DNA from: Cinclus cinclus
Taxonomy: Eukaryota; Chordata; Aves; Passeriformes; Cinclidae
DNA length: 64,000 bases
Direction: 5' to 3'
Assembly: GCF_963662255.1 (NCBI RefSeq)
Contig: NC_085049.1
Span: 59,443,158 to 59,507,157, forward strand
This document shows, in pieces, positions 47,201 through 59,200 of this stretch. The notes below the pieces were generated by a model. The model saw only the letters and a list, made by a program, of their open reading frames with translations, made no database searches and was not told where the DNA came from. The translations under genes were made by a program, and so were the position numbers. Within the stretch, counting starts at the first letter, position 1. Each line of letters opens with the position of its first letter.

Positions 47201-50200
47201 CTGGAGTAGTCACACAGTTATCCAGGCTGTGGATGTTTTATCATGGTATTGCTTCAGACTGGCTGAAATTTCGTCTTCATAGCAAACCGTCTACCTGTTC
47301 AAATCTGAGAGCACCTCCTTGAGAGCAGCTGGCTTTCAATACTGAAAAACATGGCTGCAATCTCATGGCTCAGCTGTCTGTTTGCTGAAATGAGGGAAAG
47401 GCACTACAGTTACCTAACTCTGACAACATTCTCCTTGCTTACTTTGTTTCTTCATCACAGGCAACCAGTGGAAATCAAATTATTCACAAACCGGGGTGTA
47501 TGTATAGAAGCTATTGATGTTTTGATGGAGACAGTGAACTGCCCAGTGCTGGAGGTAGCAGTGGAGGCTGTGAAGGCTGTGACAGTTTTCCTGAGGTAGA
47601 TATGAATGTATTTGCAGACTTTGTTCAGATGGATCTGTTGATACCGTCTTGGGCTTTGCAGTTCCCCTGTGGCTGTGTGGGTGAATGTGCTCTGCAGTGG
47701 GACTTGTGGCTGAGGCAGGCGTGGGTACAGCAGAGCCAGCTTCCCACCCATCTCAGGAAAGCTGCCAGAGCAATGAAGCTGTGGCAGGCAGCAAGTCATT
47801 GCAGCAAGGACCTAGTGTTCCAGGCAGGCTTGTACAGCAGCTGCTGTGGCTTTGTCAGATTCTTTGCTGTGCCCCATCCAGATTGATAAGAATAATAAAC
47901 ATAAGGCTCTGGACAGTCATGGGCTTCCAGACTGCAGTGGGAACAGACAAAGTACTGAGGGTGTGTTCGTGCTCACGTGTGGGTGAAGGCACTACTCAGA
48001 TGTTGTGGTCTTACTATGCTCTGCCTGTTTCCCTCAGAAGAGCAGTTATTTCTGGTGGTGGAATGTCCCCAGCAAACACTGTGCATCTTGTCTTTCTCTT
48101 CACTTTTTAAGGAAAGACCATCTGAGCTGCCCTCCAGTCCCATATGAAGAGCTGCAGAAGCTTCTGGAGGCAGTGCTGAAGCGATGTGCTGACCTTTCTC
48201 CACCACAGAGTAGTAAGAGGCATGCAGTAAGTCAAAAGTTGTTGCTTATTGGTAGGACCAAGCGGGACAGGGATGATCTTCCTAGCACACTATGTGGATG
48301 TTTTATACATGTTCCATCCCCTTACTTACATCCCCAATGGCTGTTTGGTTCTCCACTATTTCTTTTGATCTTCTTGCTTCGAGATGGTACCAGACTTTGA
48401 AGCAGATGAAGATGGATGCTGGTGAACGTTATCTTTCTAAGTCAGTGAAGTTCTGTGGAGCACCACTTGAGCATGCTGCTCTCTTCATGTGTCTAGTACT
48501 CCAAAATCATTTGAACTTCCCCTTCTTCCCACTTCCACCTTGTAGGCTGCATTGGTCAATCTATATTTTCAGCAATGAACCTTTCTTGTTCTGCATTCAG
48601 ATCAAGAGTGTCATCATATATGCACTGTGATCCCTCAGCAAAGGGAGTTGTTAGCCACTATTTGAGCTATAAATCCTTTCCTGTTCCTGGCATCTGTAGT
48701 TAGTGTGATGTGCTGCTGGGACCTCTGCACTTCTGAGAAGAGCCCCAGGTGCAGATGGCTAATGAAAAGACAAGGGCTGAGCCTTCTTGCTGTAGGCTTA
48801 GAGCCATGTAGGTTTCAATTGCATGCCAGTAGTGACAAGAACACCTCAATGCTCAAAAAAGTAGCAGAACTCCAAATTCTTGATAAACTACTTTTAGACC
48901 CAAGTTCTGTGGTATCAGATATTGGCCTTCGCTGCCTGAAGAAGGCAGAAGTGCTTTCTGTCCCATAGGCAGTAGTTGGCCAGTCAGTTTGTACACACAC
49001 AGAGCTAGGTGTTCCTTTCCGAATTAGGAGCTTCACAGGAAGGAAATTAGACAGATAGTGAGGATATCCAGGCTGTGTTTAAAGGGAGAAAAGGGGAAAT
49101 GATGATATGTCTGCCAAGGTATCTCAGCATAAAGTGGAGAAGGAGTTCTGAACTGCCAGGCACCAGTGTGTAGCTGTGGCCTCCTCTGGTAGTATGGAGA
49201 AGACCACCACAACAATTTAAGGCTTAAAGGCAGATTTTGAATTCCAATTTGTTACAAATTTGGGCAAATTATTAACTCGGATGCTTCAGTTGGCGTCAGG
49301 CTTAACTCAGTGGGATGCTGTGTGGGAACAAGGATTAGTACATGGATAGCTGCTTGAAACTCTGAGCCAAAGTAGAAGAACTTCTAAGATTTCATTGCTA
49401 AGCAAGAAGAAGAACTATTCTGTGTTGTCTGAAGAGTGTTTGGAGGAAAGAAAATTTTTAAAAATACCAAGTTTTCTCAGAAGGATTTAAAGCTCCATTA
49501 GCTGAAATGCTTAAAACTCAGATTAGATCAAATAATGGCAATACAGACTCTAAAGGCAGGGCAGTGCAGAATTAGTAGCTCTGTAACTCTGTCCTCGCTG
49601 GGAAGAGCACACAAGCTGTTTAACTTTGCCCTCTCTGGGGAAAGCACAGTAGTAAAAAATTGTGTGAAGGAGTGAAGTGAAATCTGTTGTTCCTCCTGCT
49701 GCTGGTGTCAGAGGAGAAAGCTATTTTTTTTCTGAAAGTGGACGTAAGATTTTAAAGACTTCTCTCCTTCCACAGGGCGATCTATTCTCAGTGTCTCAGA
49801 GTCACCTGGCAAACAGGAATCTTGGTAGAGTTCCTCAGAGACAGGGTCAGTTCTTGCTCAATACCCTGGAAAGTTTCAGAAACGCTTGCAGGTGAGGACA
49901 AGTCGGGAAGGTGTGTGGTTGGGTGGTGTGTGTTCATGTCTGTCCATTCTTCTGTCCATGTGACTGTGTTCCTCCAGCCTGTCTCACCACAGAAATACCA
50001 CAGGTGAGTTCAGTGCATGGCACTGGTCAATGAAACAGCAGAGTGAGGGGTATGTATTACTAGTGGAAATTTTGTGACACCTGGATATGTCTCCCATGAA
50101 ATTTGCTTGGGACCTATCAATTTATTTCATGTTTTTGGGCTTTGAGGGACTGCTTGAAAATTCACCAGAACTGCTGATAATGTAAGAACTATTGGAAGGT

Positions 50201-53200
50201 ATGTGTGAAACCAGATTCCTGTGCTATGTAGTTTCACTGCCAGAGGGGATTAACCATTTAACAAATGTATATCTGCTCCAGATGCTGGCCTTGGATTTGC
50301 TCATGTGCCTGTGACCTGTTACTGAGAGTGGGTTTATAGGCACCAGCTTTACCTCTTTTGGTGGATCAGAGCTATTTGGCACCCTTTAGCTGCACAGCAG
50401 ACAGTAGTAGATGAGTTTGTGTATGAATCAGGATGAATCAGGATCAGCTTTTAGAGTGGTCTGGCCAGATTAGTTTTTGCCTTGCATGACTTGGGTTGGC
50501 TGAGATAATCCAGTTAGAAGGAGACATGCCTTTCTGCACTGACCCAGAGTCTTGTGGTGGTGTTAGAGGGCACTTGGGTTCTGCAATGGATTTTATATCA
50601 GCTAAATGGTCCCCCGGCTTATTTTCACAAGGTTTGCTGTATTGTGCATCAGGCACTCTGGTGTGTCTGAAAACCAGTCTTACCGCACCAGAGCTTCCTG
50701 CAGCAGATGCTTTCTTCACAGAAGCTAAGTCTTCCTTTCCCAACGTGTACTGTTGTGCAACCTTGATGACTTTTAATAGCTTCACTCAAGAGGTGAAGCA
50801 GATTATGATTGCCAGATTCCTCTGTTTCCAACCCACTGAGTGTTTGTGGGTCTTTTATGGTGAATTTGTGATGAAAATGGAGTATATCCTGGCTTCCTTT
50901 ACAGAATGAGGAGGTTTCTTCTTTCCTCTGTTATCCACTGTGTGTTTATAGGTTAGCAGTGCAATTCCAGGGTGACTTCATGGCTCAGGAGAACGCTTTC
51001 ACTGCCCCCAACTCTGTGAGGAAAGACACACTAAGCAACTTCTCCGAGTTCCTGTTGAGGATTTGTGACAGTCTCTGCATCCCCATGGTCATGGTAGGAT
51101 TCTTTTGAACTTGGTCTGTTCCATGGGTACCTGGAGAGGAGCTTTCAAGCACCTAGAGTGGGTTGTTTTTTTTTGGGAAGAGGGCATGTCAGGTAAACTG
51201 AGAACAACTGTGGCATTTGCCACTTTTCCACAGCCAAACGTGGAATTATATAGCTCATGCACCATAGTGTATGGTCTCAGAGGGTGCAGAAATCCATAAA
51301 GTTTCCATGTCGATGTCAGTGTCTTTCTTCACTGTGCAATCACATACCCTACCTACCACGCCGTGGGATCCATTGCAGCTCCAGATGTTGCAGAAAATGA
51401 AGAGTGCCTGAACTGTTGTTTCCCCTTCTGCCACTTTTTTCAAAACCTGCCTGTGTCCCAGAGAGCAGCCATGTTTTGCACCTGCAATTTCATTTTTATG
51501 CTTCTTCCCAGAAGGTACTGAAGAGGCTGACCAGTCTGCACAGCAAGGGCAGTATTAAGCATTATGCCTCACTAAGGTGGCATGATTAAAAAAGTAGCTG
51601 TGGAGATTCATGATGGCTTTAGTGCTCCATACAGGCCTGTCCCTAAGACACTTCAAGCAGAATTGTCAAAACAATGTGACTTGTTGTGGTTTCTAAGTGT
51701 GTGTTTAGTAAGGTTTGCTTGTGCTTTGTGACAGGTACAGGTGTATGGATTCTTGCAGTTGTTAGGAGCTTGGAGATGTTTTGGTTGGTGTTTTCGTAAC
51801 CAATCTCTTGTTTGGCAGCTGCAGTGGCACTGCTGTTCTCCTCCCTGACAGGAGGGTGCAGTGCATGTCCAGTTTGGCAAAGCTAGAGTCAGTGTGCTGT
51901 TTCTTGCTCACTGAACTTGAGTAAAAATTAATGGACTGTGAGAACATTGTCCTGTGACCTTCAACAGGACTGAGTTGAATCATCCATTCTAAACAGTTCA
52001 GGGTTGGACTCTGTAAAGAGCTGAAATGCCTGTGTTTGCCACTGCTTAATGAAATGCTGAAGCACAGGTGTTAAGTGTTGCTGAAGTCAGATGCACTTAA
52101 AACATATGGTCTGTGATGTATAGGAGAGTTAGCCATCTGACCTGTACCAGCAGTAACTTCCAGGGCAATGTGGGCAGTAATGTCAGTCACTATGCATTAA
52201 GGCCTAACGGGTTGCCTGCTTGGAATCCAGAAGTTTCTTGTCTGGTGTGATGTCCTGCAGAGTTACCAGCACAGCTCATAACACTGGCAGGGGGGAGTGT
52301 TAGTTGCGTTCAAAGTGCTCTGTGAGCCTGCTCTGCTGCCAGGCATTTTGGTAAAAGAACTGCTACTCCATTTGTTTGGATTTAGAAACCTGACTTTCTG
52401 GGCAGGCGGAAGGCTGGAAGAAAGCTGATGCCTTCAGTGCTTATAGCATCTTATGCAGCTGATCTATTCATCTTTCCACAGAGCTATCTGGAAAGGGCTG
52501 TCAGCCCGTCAGTGACGGAGGTTTTCATCTCAACACTCAATACCCTCTTTACAGTGGTGCCAAGCATGCGGAATAAGTTCTCCAAGAAGCTGGGTATGAG
52601 GGTATTGTGGGATCATGTGCTCTTGATTGGTGGAACTTGCAGCTACTGCATATTCCTGAGGCAATGAGCCTAACATTGAGACTTTATGTGGAGGATTCTA
52701 TTACATGTTTATATGAGTAAGAATAGAGTGCACAGTGATGTTCAGCAGGATGGAAAAGTTATTTGGTCTAACAGTGATGATGGGACAGGTTTTATTTTGG
52801 ATAAGAATGTTGTGTCAGCTTTATCCTTCCCTCTGGAATAATTCAGAATTGAATTGGCTGTTCCTGTAGACAGGGATTATGTTGGAATTGTTGGTGGGAT
52901 TTTACTATGTAGAAATCCTAGTTTAGTCTATGTATGCCTTATTCTTCACACATCAGTGAGGTGATGTAGACAATTCCTCTGTTTTAAACATGTGAAACTG
53001 GCAAATCTTCACTTTTCCTCCTGGACAAACAAATGAGTGTCAGATATTCCCCTCACACCCAAACTTGGAGTAGTTTACTTAGTTTACTCTGAGAGGCAGC
53101 CTAATATACGTATTCTTACTGAGATAGCCTGTCCTCTTCACCAGGCTTGTTTGGAGATGTGTGGGGGTGGTTATGGGACATGCCTACCCTTTTTCTTATC

Positions 53201-56200
53201 ATACATGTTTTGTGCTCCTTTGACATTGCTGCCTTGCTTTCTGTCTAGCATCCTCGTCCTTCATCCGACTGACACTGGAGCTGAAGGCCAGATTTTGCTC
53301 TGTACAGAGGTATTGTGACATGTGCATTGTAAGTGAGCCAAAAATTTCCAGATGGGAAAGTAGATCATGCCTTATTTAATACACCTGATTAGGCAGGACA
53401 AGATGCTGAAAGACTCAGGAATGTGTCTTACTGAAAAATATAAATGGTTACTGACACTGGAAGAGCTTGATGTGGGAGAATGAAGAAGCAGTTTGGTAGG
53501 GGGAGGATGGATTTACACAGCATTGTGAGAATTCTGTGCTCTGTCGTGAGTTGCACGGATAGAGATAAAGCAGCCCGACTTTGGAGCAGTCAGATCAGTG
53601 GGTGTTCTGAAGAGAAGTACCAGTAGCATCAGTTCCATCTAAGCACTGGCTTCCTAGGCATATACTACCACTGTTGTTGTTCCTCATGGTATGATAATGT
53701 ATTAGAAATGGGGAGAAGGAGCTATGATTTCTAGGTTGAGGAGTATTTGGGAAGACTCTCTGTGGGTCTGCAGAGATGTTTTACTTCCTCTTTCCTGTGA
53801 CTGTACCTCATTAAAAAAGTAAACAAAACATACAGCACTCCTAGTCCAACTTACTAGTGTGGAACTTCGAGTGGGGGCATTTGTGCCTGTGAATGTTGTG
53901 TGGTGGGAGTGATTTAAGTCTCTGAATAGAGCACTGTGCTATGCCAAGGATGGTGTGTTGCAGATGTCTGGTGTTACAGATGTCCTGTTCTGTGAGGAAG
54001 TGGTTGGAGAGAAAGAAATACCTGGAAATAACTGTTCTCACCCTTTCAGTTAATATTTTGTTCATCCCTGGCAATGTCATTGCTAAAAAATCTTAAGTGT
54101 TGTTTGTCAGTGGAATCATGTATTGTGAGCTACCCTTAAACACCTCCCATTCTCTGCAGTGTTAGGGGTCCTGTCCTTATAGGGATCCTGTGTAGACAAG
54201 GTGTGATGGTTGTGAGAATACCCCATTGTATTCACATTGGCCCAAGGTATGAACATGTTCACTGTTGTCAGTGCACACACCCACCATATCTGTGAGCTGA
54301 CAGTCCATTTGGAATTCATCATTTTCCTGGAAGCCTAGGCTGGCTCCTAGAGTCTTCTAGTGATGGGGCAGATGCTTCTATGTGATCATTCAGTAAAGTG
54401 AGTTTCTGGCAGACAGTGTGTGATATTAGAAGTAGGAAGAGGATATTTCTAGCCTTTTACTGTCTCTTTCTGCTCTTCTTCACAGTAATCCTGTCCTGAA
54501 TCACACCTGTTCCAGCTTCCTCTGCAGCTTATGCCTGAACCTTTACTCAGCCACAGAGAAGAGAAGAACTTCTCAGGAGGGCAAGTCTGGGGAAAGAGAA
54601 AGATGGCTTCGTTTAATTTGAGGCCCTGCCTCCCTCTGTTTAGGCAGCTGGTGAAAAAAAAAATAGAAAAGGAGAACTGAAGGGAGGATACACATAGCTT
54701 GATTGCAAGATCTTTTCCTATAGCTTGTTTTTAAGCTGGTCCAGCAAGGACCCAGCACAGAAAACACTCAGGAAATGCCTTTTGAAGAGTTTGGAACCTT
54801 ACCTGAAAAATTAATTTCATCTGCCTATGGTTTTGTTTACATGGGGGCATTTATTAGCAGAGCTGTACATGCTTAATTGAAGCAAAACTACTTGCCACAT
54901 AGTCACTCATATCTGCTGATTAAGGTAATTTTTTCCCCTCTGGCATACTCTATAAAGCTTTCCTGTCTATACTGTAATTTTCCATAATAGGTAAGTCCCA
55001 AACAAATGAGATGAAAGTTTCTACATCAGAAAAGCCACTTTTCCTGTTAGCAGTGGTTGGTCACCATACAGGCAGCATCAGCAAAGGGCTTGGAATCTCA
55101 AACAGAAGTGTCTTTTCATCCTTAAAGCCAGCTCTGTTAAAACAGGTCTCATACCACTATTGATGCCAAATTATAGAGGTGTGCTTGGTGTATGCAGACT
55201 GTGGAGTTGTTCCATAGACATTCCTCATAATTTCCTGCCTGCTTATATTTTTATTTCTAGAGCAAGAGATGTCTGAGCTCCTGCTGAAGGGCCTGCCTCA
55301 GTTAAACTACACTATTGCTGAAAGCCTTCTCCTCCTGTCTGAAACCCCTGAGCCTTTCTTTTTGGATCAGTCTCTTTGCAGCCACCAGCACTGTTTCATA
55401 CTCCTCTTATACTTTGCCTACACCTTTGGGGACAGGTGAGCCAAGAATATACAAAGCAAGTGGGTTTGTGGCCATTGCATACCATGTATTGGTGGATTAA
55501 GCATATCTATTGTGACTGTTTCCACTCCAATTTCCTTCAATGCAGGTTTGTTCCAGATGCAGAATTATTTCTAGCTGTAAGAAATTTTCTCTTATCAGCA
55601 CAGGACCATGGAGACTGTCCCCCTCCACACATAATCAGAGCTGCACTTTACCTCCTTGCTGTCTGTCAGGACAAAGGCAAAGCCCTGGATGTGGTAAAAG
55701 ATTTCATTCCTACCTCTTGGAATCTTTTGGTTGAAACTAAGGTTTCTCCTCACTCACGTCAGCCTTCTTGTAGAAAGTATTTTGGCATAGGTGGTGAGAA
55801 GTGAATGAGTGAAGACTGTGTGGCGCATCTACACTCTGGAAAGTTAACTATAAAAAATCCACAGGGGAATCTAGATTTGACAGAATAAACTTGTGTATGT
55901 GTGGGAAGTGTAATTGTGTTAGATAGGCTGTGAATTCACATACAGAATATAATAAATTTCATAGCTTTGGTTCTCCCAAACACATCTCCAGCCTCTGCAG
56001 CAGGCTTTCTAGTGTTCCCATATGGATCTTTACTGCTGCACAGCTTTGAGCTCTGTATAAAGCCTACAAGTTTCTTAGCCTTTGTGATGCAAATGGGCTT
56101 CCCAAAATGATGTTTAACTGATGTATTTGATTGTCTGCTGAAAGAGCAGTGTGACTGTTTCTCATAGTAGTCTCATCACTTCAAGTGTTTTATATTCAGT

Positions 56201-59200
56201 ATTAGTGATTATTTTGTTCTCTGTCCCACTTCCCCTTTCCCTTTTACCAGAGGTCTTTGTCTACCATAAAAAGGATCCTGGATAATCTTCCAGATCTGAG
56301 CTTGGTCTATGTCCATTGTCCTCTCCTGCTGAAATTCTTCCTGCGCTACCCTGAACTTATGGGGAGATTTGGACACCAAGTCCTCCAACTCTGGTTTTCC
56401 TGGGAAGACTGCAAGCAGACTGAGGCTGAAGAAGCTGATTTTGGCACGTCCAGTCAGCTGAACACTGCTAACCCATTGCTTCCCATACTGAAGAGCAATT
56501 CCAGCATTTTGCTTATTTTGCTGGTATGTGGCTTTCACAAGGAAGGGCTGCTATCCTGGCCCTGATTTTGGGGGCTTTTTTGTTCTTAAAGCTTTTAGTG
56601 ATGTTATGAAGCCAAGGATTTCGATAGAAGGGGCCATATGTGTATACACAGACTTCCATCTGCCAGGGAAGCCTTATGTGGAAAATGGGACTGTGTATGT
56701 GTGTTATCTCTTTCTCTGTCATCCATCTACTGTGACAGGAAGGGATCCTCTGAGAGCTGGTTGGAGAGGGATCTGAAGGGTCCTGCTGATCTATGCCATG
56801 AAAAACCCCATTCCTTCCTCTGTCCACGTACACAGCTGGGTACTTCAGATTCTTCAGTGCCAGCCTTTGAAGAAGCTGTTTTTCAAATCTGGGAGCAATC
56901 CTTTGCTTCTGGTAGATGAGAAGGGTATGATGAACAAGAACTTTGAAAAAAGCAGTGTGCAGAGAACAGGTCTTGAGGGCATGGCTTTCTGTCTGAGGTT
57001 TTCATTTTGTCTGGTTTTAGCTGGAGACTCTTGTCAGAGAATTTTGAAGCACTCTTGAGTTTTCAGGAGTGCAAATAACATGTTTTATTGCTCTTAAAAG
57101 CTAAAATAAAAGTCTTGTGATGGGGAAAATTAATCAGTGCAGGAGAGAAAGGGGCCCTGAAGTAGCAGGCTAGTGTGTTTGCCTTTAGCTGGTGTAATGA
57201 GCTCTCTTAAACCCTGTAATCATGACACAATCTATGTCCTGATGGCTGCTTAGAGGCCTTTTCTCACTTCCGCTGCTCTCACCTTCCTCTCACCTCTCCC
57301 CATCAGTGGCCTCTTGTCCCGTGACTGTTGAGCCAGTCACATAGTAAATATTTGCTAACTTTTCCACGGAAGAGCATGAGATTTGCCTGTAAGGGCGAAA
57401 GCTAAGAGCTGTGATATTTTTTTCTCCAGTCCATTAGAGAAATTAAAAGTATCATTGAGAATGCAAGCCCATGTCAGAGATGGTAAAGAGATAAGAGGAA
57501 GCAAAGTTTGACTCTGAGTGGGTGTCCACTGGACATTACAGAACGTGGTTGTTCTGATCTAAGAGGCTATGGAGTAAATTTTAATATCTCAGGTTATTGA
57601 AATGACTGACAGGAGGGCTGTCATGGAGGGCAATTCTGTCACAGTTGGGATGATATTGCAGAGTAGGTAACAGCATGCAGGCATTTGATACCATTGCAGA
57701 GCATTAGTAAAAGTGATCAATGAGTTTACATATCAGGACAAAATAGGGAGATGAAGTCTCCCATGAGGCTTGTCCACACTGTTACCTTTGGCAGTAGTTC
57801 TGGAACCTGTCACTCCATAAGCTGAAGCAAGTCTGTCAATAAGCAAAACATAAACAGCATCTCCCTTCACTGAATGGTACAACATTCCTGCTTTCCCTTT
57901 TCTGTCCTGCCATATGCTCTTGCAGAAATAAATCCATTTTGCTCTGTTCCAGTCTTTAAAGTGAGTTGTAATAAATCACAGGCTTTGACAATTCACCTTT
58001 CAGTTGTGGAAGAGCATAATCAATCTGAATTTAGGTGGAGTAATAAAACAGTGCAATATGCAGGGATAAATATACTGTCAGATGTAAAGAAAACTTACGA
58101 GATGAATAACCTAAACCTCAGAATGCACTAGTGGAGTGGAAAGGCCTCTGCATGGTACAGTGAAACAAAAATGAATGTCCTTCCAAGGATGAGTTATTTG
58201 CTTATCTGCTTTAAATAATTGTCTGGATTAGATACAACAGATGGTTAGCAACTTCATCTGAGACCTTGAGTTGTGAGTAGGAAGGAACCTATACACACAG
58301 TGGGGCATTTGCCAGGACCAGGAAGGCTGTGGTCAGTGGTTCATGTCATTTTGTGCTGTGTCTGTTCATCTGGGAGTGAATGTAGTCATGGTGACACACC
58401 GTCTCACTTCTCTTCTCCATGCTCCAGGTCTGAGGTGCTCTCTCAGAGAACAGAGACATTAGATTACATTCCTGAATGTCCTATGGAGCAGATCTATGTC
58501 AGCAGAGATGACTGTGCAGACATCTCTCTGCCCCTTGTTCGTGAAGGTCTGCGGTAGAGGCAGGAATTCGGCTCAGAACTAGAGAGCTTTTTCTGGTACA
58601 GACAGCCTGTTCTTACCTTACTTGCTTTCCCTGGATATGGGTCCCACAGCCATTTCCTCTGCATCATCAAAGTCTGGATGCATTACTGCTGTGTGACAGG
58701 GGAAAGGCAGCTAGGAGAGGCAGCAAGCTGTCCAGGCAGTCTGTCAGCTCTGTTGCTGAGACCATTTTCCTGTTTACCTCTTCAACTACACTATTTGCAA
58801 TGCAGTAGCCAGGGCTACTGCAGGAAGAGAGGAAAGGTAATGCTGACCTAATATGTGTTAAGATGGTCATATTATGTCAGCACTACCAGGCATTTTCTGT
58901 CTGCCTCTGTACATGCTGTGCAAGTGAATTTAATGTTATGCTCCTCAACATGGAGACTGTGCCCAAATTAAGACTACTGGCTGTGGGATTCAGCTCAGAG
59001 ACTCCAGACAGAGCCCCGTAGTCAAGAGGCAGGCTTGTGAGCTGTGTACATGATTCTTCCCTTTCCTCTGATTGATTGTTTGCCAAACTTATGTATGTTT
59101 CATGCAGTTTAGTTACATTACTACTGCACATACAAGCCTGCCAGCCTCTTGAAAGTTAGGAACTATGGACTGACTCATAAGCTTGACTTTAGGCAAGTAT

